Origin: Rhynchonema sp. JSB1_4
Taxonomy: Eukaryota; Nematoda; Chromadorea; Monhysterida; Xyalidae
Direction: 5' to 3'
DNA: 64,000 bases
NCBI GenBank assembly: GCA_030248065.1
Contig: JASAMV010008889.1
Coordinates: forward strand, 1-64,000
In this document: in pieces, positions 1 through 30,400 of the stretch
How positions within the stretch are numbered: position 1 is the first letter of the stretch
How the letters are laid out: each line of letters opens with the position of its first letter
Made by a program: the position numbers and the translations under genes
Notes under the pieces: model-generated
Databases searched by the model: none
What the model saw: the letters and a program-made list of their open reading frames with translations, nothing else
What the model was told of the DNA's origin: nothing

Positions 1-81
1 CTGATGGAGCTCAGAAAATAAAAAAAAATACCAAGTCAGCTCTATGATCTGTGGACTCTTAGCCGCCACACAAAACGTATG

Positions 82-166
82 CCCCCGGAAGGACTCGAAC
101 CTCCGACCTCCCAGCCATCAGGCCTGGACAGCCAGTTGCTCTACCAACTGAGCTAGCTGGCTGGCT
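82..166 (-). tRNA. tRNA-like remnant (probable tRNA pseudogene)
   Basis: Read on the minus strand there is a good D-arm/A-box (TAGCTCAGTTGGTAGAGC) and a good T-arm/B-box (GGAGGTTCGAGTCCTTCC) followed by CGGGGGCA, as in a tRNA 3' half. The 5' acceptor strand is a CCAG/GCCA repeat that does not pair with the 3' strand. The region between the arms is about 10 nt too long for a standard anticodon arm plus variable loop, and no clean 5-bp anticodon stem forms. It could be a decayed tRNA, a tRNA-derived SINE head, or a tRNA with a tiny intron. No anticodon can be assigned. Confidence 0.4.
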
Positions 167-2883
167 GGCTGCGGCTCGAAATTGCGCTTATACCCATGCA
201 ACCGTGCAGACACACACTGCTTTGCACGCCACACGATACACGTTGCGCTGGCTAGCAGACTTCCAGTAAACATGCGAACCGCTTTGCGTTGCGCGATTTT
301 TAAAGTCGTGACCCGATTATGTCTAGTCGTAACGTTTGTGACACGCATAGCTCGTTGATCACTGTGCTGGCGGTGTCGAGCCCGACAGAGTCATGTCCCG
401 TCTTGTCCCGTCCCGTTGGGTCTCTGACGTGGCTTAGGGACGTGGCAGGAAGTCTTCATATAACACACACAATTCCATGCAACATGACCCAGCTGTGTGT
501 GTCACGGTATACTAATGGCGTATCTCACACGGATGAACTGCAAAAAACACTTTCAGAAGAAGGAAAAACATCGCGAGCTGTGTTCATGGCGAGAAAAGGG
601 AGCAAAAAAAACAAACGACAGTGAGGAAACAACTCCAGTTGCCTTAATTATGTAATACGATGTTCGTCAACCTAAACAGCTTTCACCTACCGGCATCTGC
701 CATTCAATTATCAGACGGAGCAAGGCAGAAAATTGCAAACTCACACGTCGTTTAAGTCAGTTAAACGAACGGAAACTGTCAACTTGAACAAGATATGTGC
801 ACTTTCTCGAGAGAAAAAAACAGAACAGCCGGGACGAAAACATGGACAAAAACGCATGAGGACAGTTTTTTTGTCACAAAAAAGTAACGCAGGAACTTAT
901 ACCCAGCTGTGCGAGCAGTGCATAACAACTAGAAACACACTTTTTTAGCCATTCACAGTTTCGTAAAAAAAGCCGAACTATCGTTCAGTTTTGTGCACAT
1001 GCACATGACTATGGCACCCAGGCACAAGTAAAGTAAAGCTGTGCATGAGCACAATACACTGGCCTGGTAGCAAGCAAGCACCAACATCGCACTCAGACCT
1101 TGTTAGGAATGGACATGCTTCACTCTCATAGAATCCTCTGGGGCAGAAGCAAAAAAGCGCTTGTTATACTTCTTGTTAGTGCATCGTTTGAGGAAAAAAG
1201 AGAGAAAAAAGCTGAAGTGAGGCTGCATGTCTGGGATTTCAGACATTGAAACTGTTGCAAGATGGCATGTGAAGGAACACGATAAAATTTCATATATGCA
1301 GGTACTTGCGCTCGTGTGCTAGCAGCGCTGCTACCTCGCTTGCATTGAACTGAATTGAATTAACACTAACAGTGCGGAAATGCTGTGCGGCAATGCAATC
1401 GCGAAAATGCGAAGCAAACTGAGAAAGCGACATTTCATTTCGAAAGCAGAAACTGAAAACTGGAGCGACTATTCACCGCGGGTTCATGTATTGTGTGTGA
1501 CTCATACGAAATACCACATAAATATCATATAACCAGTACATTGCAACGACACAATGAACTACAAAACAGCATTACATCGTACTAAAACAGAACGGCAGCC
1601 TGGCTGGGCATTACACCAGCAGCTTGATAGACTCTGAAGCCTGTGCGGCGCCCATACCAGCGAGCAGTGTGCAAGGAAGGAAGCCCCAATAATTGCATGT
1701 CAGCCTTGCACCCAAATGCGCGTGTGAGGCTGGCACTGAATATGCATGCACGGTTGGCACCAGACATGCGGGGAATTCCCTTAACATGAGATAGCATCAG
1801 TGTTCCAGTGTTGATATCGCGATGTTTGGCATGCATCATCACGACCATAGGAAGCCAAACGTTATCTATCTTATTATTTATCGTCTTTTAGGATCGCACT
1901 GGCCTGTTGACCGCGCATTTTAGCTTCATTAACGAATAGCCTATGTAGAATGAAATGATCTTTTATTTTCAACATTTTCGATACAAAACTAGTCGCGAGC
2001 TAGAAGCCACAGCCACGCCAAATACATGCATCTCTGCACAAGTTTCACCTGACAGACAGCTTTGCGCACCTGCTGCTTCATTAGACAAAAGTGCCAGGCA
2101 GTGTGTCCGTGTTCCAAACACAACACACACGAGGTGAATAAGTTCATGACCGTGTCGGTACACCTAAACAACGCGCAAGACCTCGTGCTTTGGGCAACAG
2201 CCAAGAACAACTATTATAACACCAACAGCCACCATACAAATTTGTATTGTTAGATTTCTATACGCGAGTAAAATTCCAAAAATAAAAGCCAATATACCAA
2301 CAATAAACCAACAAACGCATAAAATAAGATTTTATTCGTATTTTTTATTTGCCATCGATCTTCACCGCAAACTGACAGTGACGTAAACTTCCGCATCAAA
2401 CTAACACCAAACCAAACTGATGTCCAAAAGGACACCTTAGTTTGTGCGGAGCAAAGGGGGTAATACACAAGTGTCATCACTACCTGTCAGAGCAGATCCA
2501 TCTAACTTTTCATCATGATACGCGCAGCACAAAAGTGCCTAGTCGTGTTTCACATGTATGTACATGTTATGTTTGCGGACAACGCAAAATCATACGCGCA
2601 AGGGCAGATTTACATGGTCGTATTATGGCGTGCCCTTGTAATGCGATAGAAATTCACGTAATCCCAAGCCAAGTTTGCGCGTAAGCGAAACATGCAGTGG
2701 GATGACATACCCTTTCCAGCATGCATGAACAACGTTACTATAATAATAATGGAAGGTAATAGCGCAATGCGGAAAGTAGGGCGAAAACGCGCGCGTCGCG
2801 CGAGAAAAATGTGCACGTTCGCGCACGCATAACTCAACGTGTATGCAAAACGCCAGAGATGTGCACCAATTGGGAGCGCACTG
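167..2883. other. No recognisable gene
   Basis: Only short open frames without family resemblance were seen on either strand. The stretch is A/T-rich with scattered homopolymer runs. No conserved domain, splice-linked exon chain or RNA gene was recognised. Confidence 0.5.
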
Positions 2884-7259
<4,376 letters not shown>

Positions 7260-7267
7260 CCTACAGC

Positions 7268-7680
7268 CAGTGCTGTGGCTACTTTGGCGGGGCGGGTAGG
7301 GTACATACATAGGTGGAAAAAATCGGGGCGGGTAGGGGGTAGTGTACCTGGGATTTTGGGGGGGGGGGAGAGAAATCCGGTTTGGGGGGAGGGGGGAAGA
7401 TTTTTCGGGGCGGGTAGGGTACAACACAAGTTTTTTCGGGTGCCTGTTTTTATGTACTGAAAAGTACATACATCGTGTGCAGCGCGAGATTTTTTGCACT
7501 TTTTAGGGTTTTCGGTCAAAATTTGGACATTTTTGACCGAAAAAATGGGCATTTTTAGGGTAAAAATCGGGGCGGGTAGGGTACCAGGGCGGGGCGGGTA
7601 GGGTACCAGAGCGGGGCGGGTAGGGGGGTTAGCGTACCAGGCCGGGGCGGGTAGGGTACCCCCCCCCAGCCACAGCACTG
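7268..7680. mobile_element. hAT-type MITE, 413 bp
   Basis: The ends are perfect 13-bp inverted repeats CAGTGCTGTGGCT / AGCCACAGCACTG. They are flanked by a perfect 8-bp target-site duplication CCTACAGC at 7,260-7,267 and 7,681-7,688. CAGTG-type ends with an 8-bp duplication are the hallmark of hAT transposons. There is no transposase frame. Inside each end lies a mini-array of a GGGGCGGGTAGGGTACC-like unit, and the middle is A/T-rich. Several other elements here share that layout. Confidence 0.92.
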
Positions 7681-7688
7681 CCTACAGC

Positions 7689-10011
7689 TGCCAGAAACAA
7701 GAGAGACGCCGTTGATATATTGTAAATGGTTTGGGAATAAACCGTAGGGAAAAGCATACTTTAATAAGTTGCTAAACAAACTGAGCTGTACAAGTTTCCG
7801 ACAAATTATAATACAGTTTAACAGAATGGACCAAAAACATATCACACAACAAAACCACAAGTATAACTCATGCCAACAAACGGCGCTTTACGTTCAATCA
7901 TATGAAACAGCTGACTGAAATTCCACGTGTATAGTGATAAAGACTCAACTCAAAAACACTGCGGGTTCGGAACGAGCATGCAGCATGCGCATAAGCATTG
8001 AGACACAAAAGCGGTGCCATTTGTATCTTCCATACCAGGTGGGCATCGCCGGAAGCGAGGGCGTGGTAAAGTTGCGTGCAAAACAAAACCAGACTAACGG
8101 ATACGCGCACATGCCTGAATCAGAAATCGAGCCAATGTGAAAAAGCACGATTTTATGCCCGCTCGCACCAGGCTACCAACAACAGTGCGTACGCGCACTT
8201 GGGTGGGTGGCACAACAATGAGCCATTGAACACGGTCGGTCAGCTTTTTATCCATCAAACTGTGCTGCAAGAGTTGATGAGAAACAAGCCACGTGGGCTA
8301 GCTGGCTGGCTAGCCAGGTTTTAGCACGCACACCAAACCAAGCACGTCATTTCACGCAAGAAACAGACACTCGAACGAAAACCTTGACGTTGTTTCCAGA
8401 AAATGTTCCACAGAGCGAGAACTGAAAAAAGAACCGCTCAAATCAGAACTATCTCATATTCTGAGAATTACAAAGTGAAAAAAACAGCCAGCATCAGCTG
8501 TTACACTGAGCAGGTGGGTTTGCTTATCAATCAAAACAGCTCTCCGCGGGCTCCCAAATGTACCGGCCAACACAGCTACGTTTGAGTGATTACAGGCATT
8601 TGGTTGCCAAAACCGGTATACAAAATGAGAATCGTGCCACTTTTTTCTGCCGCTTTTGCACGTTCCGCACGCTCGCGCCAAAAACTTTCAGGCAGAGCAG
8701 CAACCGTCGTAAAGTGAACAGCAACAAACGTCAAAACGTGTTTACGTATTTCAGGGTGAAACTTTGCCAATTTTTCCATGCACCTGGCAGCTGCGGTGCG
8801 GTACTGGCGCACGTTCAAGTTCACAGCAAACATACAACGCAGTCTCCATGCGAACTTTTTGGCGCAATGTTTTCACTGACCACGTGGGGCTGTTTTAACA
8901 CTGCGGGTCTTTTTTCAAACGGACGTTTATGTTTTGTAAACACGCTCTTTCAGCCTAATAACCCACTACATGCGCACACGTGCAATGAAAGGGTTGTGAA
9001 AGTTATGCTCTTCTAATTTCGACATGAAACCAGCTTCACAAAGCTTATGTTACTTGGTTTTACGTGCCATAAACGATGTTGCGCAGTGCCTTTTATGACT
9101 GCCTACAGGCCAGCATACAGCAGCAAGTAACGTGAAATGTGGAACAGAACACAGAAAAAGACACGAAACACAATATACTGACAATGCTCATATAAAACCG
9201 TCAAATAATTTACGTCAAACCATTTTCAAAATCAAAGCACAAACAAACGTGACCAACCTTCGGCTAATTACCACGGCCCCACATATAATAATGCCACACA
9301 AGTTTGTCCCAACGTAATTATGGTCGTCTCAAATCGTTGTCATGGGCACTTTCGCCTTGGTGTCCAGAGGTCGGCTCAGCCTCCGTCGGTGGTCGTCGTC
9401 AAACAGTAAAAGTCAGACGAGATATTGAATGAAAGGGAATAAAGTGCACGGTTCAAGCAGCACTTGGCACAAGTTGAGCATGTTCTCCGCGAGAAAAACA
9501 GGGATTCCGAAAAAACCCATCGTTGTTTTTGTTCACCAACAGGGTGCGTTGAAACCACGTTGAAAAGAGAGTCAAAAAATCAAGCACGATGGTATAAAGC
9601 CAGTTAACGCTGGCTGAAGCGATCGTTCGCAAACGCTTTCATCGCCGCAAGCACAACTTTAAGATTGTCTTGAATTTTCTAATTTTACACAAAAACGCGA
9701 CAATTCCACATTACAAGTATGTTACACAATGCCTTCCATTTGGGCGAAGTTAGAAAATGAGTATAAAAGTATCCGTGCAAAATACACTAGTCGATAGGAC
9801 TAACCGCCTCAGCTACTTTAACAAATAGAGTTGATTGAGACAACAAAAAACTATCGACAAACTCGACAAACAGACAAGACAAGATCAGTAGCAAAGGTTC
9901 AAAACCCAAGAACACGAACACAAATGCAATATCACAACTCGATATCAACCAATCAATATTTTACACATGGGATACAATACAGCGCAGTCAACAAACTAGC
10001 TGGCTGATGTT
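7689..10011. other. Intergenic, 3' side of WDR48; no gene recognised
   Basis: Open frames exist on both strands (for example 8,558-9,016 plus), but none has a recognisable domain, convincing splice partners or a paralogue in the window. Nothing else was identified. Confidence 0.4.
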
Positions 10012-23281
<13,270 letters not shown>

Positions 23282-23599
23282 TCTTGCGTTTTGTTGCTCA
23301 GTCGACACCAAGAAGGATGAATCATCAGTTTCGGAGCCGGAAGCGGTAGTTCCAATTTCTTGTGACCATTTCTCGATTGATTCTGCAAAGAAATGACCGC
23401 TTGTGGAGATGCTGGACCGCTAGCAAGAGCCAAAAAGCAAAGAATTTTTTTCAGGAAAATGTACGGAAAATTATCGGCAACGGCAATGTCTATTTTTTCT
23501 CTTTCTTTCCCTCGAGGAGGAAAGAATTTTGAAAACGGCTGTGGTGTCACTGCTGATTGGACATTGGAATTTGTTGATTTGGTTGATGGAAGACTGATT

Positions 23600-24375
23600 A
23601 CCATTGTAATCAGTACACCCTGCAGAGGCTCTGGGGGGAAGACTGATTACAAATTAAACGAAGCCATAATCAGCTTCCCCCCAAGGCCCAATCTCAGGAA
23701 GGCTGATTACGCATGCTGTAGCATATGTATATAATCAGCCTTCCCGGATTGGGCAGCTGGGGGGAAAACTAATTAAGCTGACCGAATTACGCGGAACGTG
23801 CGTATGGCCGTTGTGTCGTGAAGCACGAGCTGGTGTTGGGGTCTGGTCCCAATTGAATGCAGCAGTAAATAGCAGTTGGGCACTAATGTTTCACGTCATT
23901 GACTATCTCGAGTTTGTAGTGTCTGTGATGTTTCACTTGGCTAAGGCTTAGGCTTAGGCTCCGTCCAGCCTGAGCCAAATGAAACATCGCAGGCCTGTAA
24001 AACAGCGAGGCAATCATTGACGTGAAACATTACACGCCGTCGTTCCAATTCCAAAACAGTCGCATCCGGATCCGGACCAGATCACTGGGAACGAACTGTC
24101 CCACAACCGATTCGGGTTTATCCGTTTTATTTTTCAATTTGTAATCAGTCTTCCCCCCCAGCGCAGCTGAGTCGGGTTTATCAGGTTTATCAGCTTTATC
24201 CGGGTTATTTGTAATCAGTCTTCCCCCAGCGCAGCTGAGTCGGGTTTATCAGCTTTATCAGGTTTATCAGCTTTATCCGGGTTATTTGTAATCAGTCTTC
24301 CCCCCAGCGCAAGGGAGTCGGGTTTATCAGGTTTATCAGCTTTATCCGTTTTATTTATAATCAGTCTTCCCGGCA
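23600..24375. repeat. Repeats upstream of WDR48: TAATCAG motifs, a palindrome, a 68-bp tandem array
   Basis: At 23,600-23,770, GTAATCAGTCTTCC-like motifs recur in both orientations. At 23,873-24,055 there is an imperfect palindrome with TGATGTTTCACTTGGCT facing AGCCAAATGAAACATC and ATGTTTCACGTCATTGA facing its complement. At 24,140-24,375, three to four copies of a unit of about 68 bp contain GTAATCAGTCTTCC, CGGGTTTATCAG and TTTATCCGGGTTATTT. No coding sequence was recognised. Confidence 0.75.
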
Positions 24376-25320
24376 CGGTTGATTTTCTTGGTTCGCCGTT
24401 TCTTCTGGCGGGGATTTAAATTTGGCAGCTCAAAGCACAACGCCATGGCAATGCAGCGCACACAAACTGGCGAAACATGGAGAACATGATGATTGAATGC
24501 ATTCAGACATTCGTTGAACATTACGCTAACATTTTCAGTTACATTTTCCTACATATTGGCTGGAAGTTAAATCACCGGTTCTCTTATTTGAAATTCATAT
24601 TTCAAACACCACGTGTTTATGATTTCAACTTACTTCGAGGACTCTAGGGGGTAAAAGGTTTTGTCAAAATTGATCATACAATCAACATGTTTACGCGGAA
24701 AAGGTTAATCGAAACAGATGATCATTGCTGTGTCTAATAAGGATTCCCGAATAGACACCCTGTTCCAAGTTGAGGCCCGGCCATTTAGACCCGCCCGACG
24801 GATTCAGGTCCTGCTGGAGCTTAAAGCTGAGCCTATTACGAGTCAAACTTGTAGGGCTTGAGTCAGCCGGGCCTGAAGAACTTCGTCTGAAAAACTTCGT
24901 CTGAAGGTCGGGCCAAAAATGACTGTACACTCGCTCTGTTGATTTATGATAATGGCACACATATAGATCCGTTTTAGACAGTTTTATTTCATCCATATTA
25001 ATCAGAAAAACCCGAGATCTTAGGAATAAACTACACATACATACAGTATGTATTGTACTAACCAGCAATTTAAACTTACAATACTGCTTTGTCCCGTTGT
25101 TATGCCTAGTACAAATCGCATTCAATAATCATAATAATTATTCAACAACAATTCTTCTGTTTGGGGGTTTCTTTTTGTTGAATATTTATCTCCAAATGCT
25201 GTGCGCGTTATAATATCCTGTATCCTATTTATAAGAAAAATCGTTTCTTCACACAATGTCACCATACCAGCTTTATATGATCAACTATAAACACTTCAAT
25301 CAAATAAGGGTCTTGTTTGC
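24376..25320. other. No recognisable gene
   Basis: A/T-rich sequence with short open frames on both strands. No conserved domain, splice chain or repeat pair was recognised. Confidence 0.4.
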
Positions 25321-25324
25321 ATAA

Positions 25325-25672
25325 GGGCGCGGCCATGCAAACGCGGGCGCGGGTCGCGGGTCAGAAAAATATCCTATGTCCAACAAACCGCCCCGCGTTT
25401 GCATGGCCGCACTTGCGGTTCGCAGTTTGCGGGTCACTTCGAAACATTTCTTTTGCCACAGCACACAAAAATGAACCAATCAGCGCTGTGCTACGGCACG
25501 TCTGCAACGTTGATTGGTTCATTTTTGTGTTGCAGCCAAATAAATGTCTCGAGTGAGCCGCAGACCGCGACCCGCAAGTGCGGTCATGCAAACGTGGGGG
25601 CGGACCTTAGACATAGAATATTTTTCTGGCCCGCGACCCGCGCCGGCGTTTGCATGGCCGGGCCCCTAGCGG
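25325..25672. mobile_element. Foldback element, about 350 bp, GCGGCCATGCAAACGCG arms
   Basis: The left arm (CGGCCATGCAAACGC, GTCGCGGGTC, GAACCAATCA) is mirrored by the right arm (TGATTGGTTC, GACCCGCG, GCGTTTGCATGGCCG), with the centre near 25,500. It looks like a palindromic MITE. No clear target-site duplication was found. Confidence 0.75.
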
Positions 25673-26212
25673 ACTGCGAAAATCCCTGCTGGCGGATTGG
25701 ATGAAGACAGTAAGCGGCATGCAGAAAAATGCGGGAATAACAACCAATTGCGTGATGCTAGAAGTGCTCGCAGCAGAAAACAGTGTTGTTGTGCTGGATT
25801 GTCCAAGTCGAAAAACAAGTAAGCAATGCACAACTTCAAAGAAACAACAACAAAAGATCGTTAATCGATGCAAAGAACAGCCGACAATAACAATAGGTAA
25901 GCAGTTATGCGATAATAAATAGTTAGATAATAAGAACACAAGGTTGTGGGGCATAACACAGAATGCATGTACACGGCCGTCTGTGACAAAACGAAAAATA
26001 ATACGAAAGATGGGGAAAAGTATTGCGTCGGAATGATTGATACAGTAACTTTCCAAACCGTGCAGTGAGGTACGCCGTACAGTTAATGCCCAGATCTAAA
26101 CCCGAAAATCAACTTCTGAAACATTCGGACAGCAAGCTTGCCAGCCAGCCAGGCAGCCGTGTGCAGTGTTTCAGAACTGCGCGTGGTTAGCGTTCGGGTT
26201 TAGGCGTGGACA
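25673..26212. other. No recognisable gene; small palindrome at its right end
   Basis: Nothing coding was recognised. At about 26,096-26,205, CTAAACCCGAA and CTTCTGAAACA face TGTTTCAGAA and TTCGGGTTTAG, a small imperfect palindrome. Confidence 0.4.
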
Positions 26213-26216
26213 TTAA

Positions 26217-26637
26217 AGCTGTTGGTTAACAACCCTTCGACCGCGCTTGATCTTAGGGGTAGTATATATAAACAAAGTTTGGACATTGTGTTACTCGACC
26301 CTAATCTAGCGAGCCGATTGGTTGCTTCCTGATGTTTCACGGCTACGATGAAATTTGAAATTCAACAATGCCGGGCGTGTCATTAGCTATTGTGCATTGC
26401 GGTTTTTGCAACAATGTTGGAGGTGGCTGTCACTCCAGTATCAAACTTTGAAACAGCCTATTCGTGTCACAGCAGTGTTTCAATTTTTTTCGGTTTTATT
26501 CACCAGGACCAAACTTCAACGTGACCGTGAAACATCAGGAAGCAACCAATCGGTACGCCAGATTAGGGTCGAGTAACACGATGTCCAAACTTTATATATA
26601 CTTACCCCCAAGGTCGAAGGGTTGTTAACCAGCAGCT
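26217..26637. mobile_element. TTAA-flanked foldback element, 421 bp
   Basis: It is flanked by TTAA at 26,213-26,216 and 26,638-26,641. The arms start AGCTGTTGGTTAACAACCC and mirror each other through CGACCCTAATC, GATTGGTTGCTTCCTGATG and TTTCACGGC to a short A/T-rich centre. A longer member of the family is at 31,043-32,127. The TTAA target is shared with piggyBac-type elements. It has no coding capacity. Confidence 0.88.
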
Positions 26638-26950
26638 TTAACTTTGGCTATGGGGCGTACTTTAGTGCACGGCAGTGAATTTAGAAATCTACTATAGCAA
26701 TTTTAAAGGAATCACATAAACGATTGGGCGGTCATGTCATACGTGCCACAATAAAAGCATAAACAAACCAATGAAAAAGGAAATAAGATACGACATGCTG
26801 ACACCAAGAAATAACGCATGCTACACCGAAATCGGGCTTATAGTACTGTCGTCAACTCAGATGGTCGACTCATGTCGTCAACTCCCATGTATAATTTCTC
26901 GCGCTCATTTAGGTTGCTTGAGTTGACGACGACGGTTGACCACTTGAGTT

Positions 26951-27464
26951 CAGGGTTGGGCAAAAAACGTTTTTTTTCAAAAAATCGTTTTTTAAAAAAA
27001 ACGTTTTTTTTTTAAAAAAAACGTTTTTTTAAAACGCCCAGATGACCAAATTATGCCCCCAAAAAAATTGGAAAACGCTCATGTTGGGAAGAAAACGTGG
27101 TTAAATGAAGTAATTCAACGTGTTCCGAGGCAAAATAAACGGGTTTCAACCCTTTTCTAGAGAGTTGTTAAGATCCCATATCAGACCCGCATCATGGTAC
27201 CAACTTTGGCCGCGGTCATCACTGAAAGTCAAACTCCGTATATCGACGTATCTCGACAAAGAAAAAATTGGTCGAAAATTTTTTGAAAAAAATGGGACAA
27301 AAAATTGATTTTCCTTTATAATCAGGGTACTTTCCCTGAAAAATCAGGGAAAATCAAGGAAATTCAGGATTTAAAAAAAAACGAAAAACGACCCAGGCGT
27401 GTTTTTTTGAAAAAAACGTCGTTTTTTTAAGAAAAAACGCCGTCGTTTTTTTTGCCCAACCCTG
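26951..27464. mobile_element. hAT-type MITE with CAGGGTTGGGCAAAAAACG ends, 514 bp
   Basis: The inverted ends CAGGGTTGGGCAAAAAACG and CGTTTTTTTTGCCCAACCCTG are flanked by a perfect 8-bp duplication CTTGAGTT (26,943-26,950 and 27,465-27,472). The right duplication ends 2 bp before the stop codon of the minus-strand secreted-protein gene at 27,475. A truncated relative is at about 32,838-33,230. Confidence 0.93.
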
Positions 27465-27474
27465 CTTGAGTTGA

Positions 27475-30400
27475 CTACTGCCCAAATCCGCCCGATGGCT
27501 GGACGCAAGTGATGGACGACCAACGAATGATCATTCCACTATCATTCTTGCCGATGTGCCAGTTGCTCCCGTCGTTGGCAGGCAGCATCGCTGAGCCGTC
27601 CTCCGCGTGCGCGTGCCATTGACTGATTGGGCTGCGGCGATCATACCTGGCGGTACAGGTCAGTCGGATGACTGGTGTTGATGGTATGCTCGACGAATAC
27701 TGCAAAACAATTGGGTTCTCAAGCAGGCAACTATATGTACACCAGAGCGGTTACAGGACGAGTTCGTAGGACTAAGCTCCCGAATGGCGGACGGGCAATT
27801 GAGCAAAGCACATTTGGGCAAGACCACTTTGAGCAAGTGAAAAAGAGCAGGGGCCAAAAGAGCAGAACCTAAAAACGAATAGGCTTAAGCCTAAGCTCAA
27901 GCACAAAACTAAACCTAAGCGTACGCCTAAGCCTAAGCCTGATACGAAAATCAGTCTACAGTATGTCTAAGCCATTGGGACAATATAAGATCTCTGCTCT
28001 TTTGGCTCTGCCCTTTTTTCTTGCTCAAAGTGGTCTTGCTCAAACGTGCTTTGCCCAATTGCCCGGCCACCCCTCGAATACGCCCCCCCGGCGTTTATTT
28101 GGCAAGTTGTTTTCCGACTAAGCCCCTCAGGGGCTTACTGGGGTTAAAAAATTGCCATGTGCCAGCACCTGCCACCGTGATATGTTGCGCAAGATATTGT
28201 TATGGCAAAGGCGTCATGCTCTTTTGCACTGTTGAGTATACGTGCAGGCATAGACAAAGGGAAATCGGGCTAAAGTTCACCAAAACTGACCTCAACACCC
28301 GATCCAGTGGGGCACGACAGGTAGATGGTACCGGTTGCTGGATCATCGTGGGGATGGTGGTTGACGGGTGCATATTCGGTGCCTGCGATGTCGAGCAGCT
28401 CAAGGTTGGTGTGGTCACACGTAGTGCCGTCTTTGAGTGAGCAAATCACGCCGGCCGATAAATTGCCAAGATCGCCCCGCATGTCACATCCTGGAAATTG
28501 CAGCAGCTTCTGTGCATAATTATAGAAGCTTCCAGTGGAGTTTAGTGTTGCGAAGCACAAACACGATGAAGATTGGACGGAATCAGGATGCGTGACAAAT
28601 ATTGTATGTTGGTCGCTCATGTTTAGCCATTGGTAAGGGTGTCCCGCGCTAACCACTGCGCTAACCGCACTACAACCGAGGTGCAAAAGCTCAAACAGCG
28701 ATACCCAACTTATGGATAATTGATGTGATCAAAACTCTCAATTTTGATGGAGCGCGATTAATGTGGTTTTTGGCGCATGCAGCTGAAACTGATCTTCAGC
28801 TCATATAAACAACGGACTCAACATAGACCTCTCGAGCGAGAATGCGATTACTACCAATAATCACATCGAAATTTATATCAAAGCACAAGTACTATAAATA
28901 TGATAAGGTGGTGTATTTTCGAAACGGTGCAAACGTCATTTAGGTTTAAACGTCGGTGTCCGTCTACTGGTTGACACCGACTTTCTTGCACCAAGCCTTC
29001 GACCGAGCTTTACACCGACCTTACACTCAAAACACTTGTTCACACCGTTTCGAAAATTCCACCCATATAATAGGAAAAGCAAATATTCAGGCCTAACTAT
29101 ACTGAAAGGTCTCAGGTCTCTCACGCATCACGAAACAAATTTTCCCACGCTGATCGGTTCTCACGCACGCACGCGCCAGCCAATTACCGCGCGAGAAATC
29201 TGTTTCGTATGTTACGAATTTGTGAGAACGAAGCATAGTTGGGCCTTCCGTTCGCAAACAGCTCAGTGCTCCAAGACAAACATAAACGATGTACGAACTG
29301 CTGCACCAACCGATTGGCTCACAGACTCGATTCAGCTCGTCACTCGGAACCAACTTGTAGTTGGTCGTGTCGCATGTTACTTCAGCCGGCATTGTTGCGG
29401 AATATTGGAGAATATCACCGGCGTATTCTGCGAAAATGTGCAACAGCGCGGTCATTTGATGCGCACAAGCAACAATCGATCAAACGAGCGGAATAACACA
29501 AAGTATTGTGCTGTGTGTTCCCTCCGACACGGCCACAAAGAAAAAGACCGTGTGGTTTCGTCTAAAAATCTTTTAACCAAACCCCCATTTTTTAAAAAAT
29601 TTTTAATTTGAAAAGAATTTTTTATTCCAGCCAAAAAATTTTGAAACAATGAAAAATTTTTTTTAGATAATATTTGCATACACCGATGCTCTTGTGGACG
29701 TGGTTTTTGGTCATTATGTGGAATCGAATCTATTCGACCTCCCAAGATAAAACCCCCATTTTTTAAAAATTTTTTAATTTGAAAAGAATTTTTTATTCCA
29801 GCTAAAAAAATTTGAAACAATTAAAAAAATTTTCGACCTCTTTAGGTGGGGAAAGACCACGTTAACATACGAAAAAGGAAAAGCTGAACCAGCTGAGATG
29901 GGCTGAAACGCTCCACTTTCAATTGCACAAACCTGAGCTCAATGATTGTTGGTCGCATGCACTTAGCTCTCATGTATTCTAATTTTTCTCACTTTTTCCT
30001 TTTTCGTAGATTAACGTGGTCTTTCCCCACCTTGTTTTTTTGCAGGTTTTCACATGAAAAAGTGCCCTTAGTCGGTCATGAATCATTGGGAGTAAAAATA
30101 TTGTGTGGCAAACCGGTCGAAAAGATTCGATACAACATAAAAAATTTTTTCCTTTAGAACGAACTTTTTTAATGGGAAAATGTTTTCTAAAAACCACTGG
30201 TTTTGTCCGTCAATGATTTTGTTGAAAAACAAGTCTTGCAAAAAATCGTGGCCAACTTTTCGGCCTTAGGGTTTGATTCACGAACCGGTTAAGTGAAGAG
30301 TTGAGTTTAGAGTCGGAGTGGAAAGTTCGGTGGAATACGCCGCTCCCATCCAACACTCCATCCATCCACTCAACTGCTCCACTGAACTTTCCACTCTGCC

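Noticed and set aside
28640..28672. Doubled tRNA A-box-like sequence (GCGGTTAGCGCAGTGGTTAGCGC on the minus strand, given here as one short motif)
   Set aside because: No B box or cloverleaf follows; probably chance or a tiny duplication in an intron.
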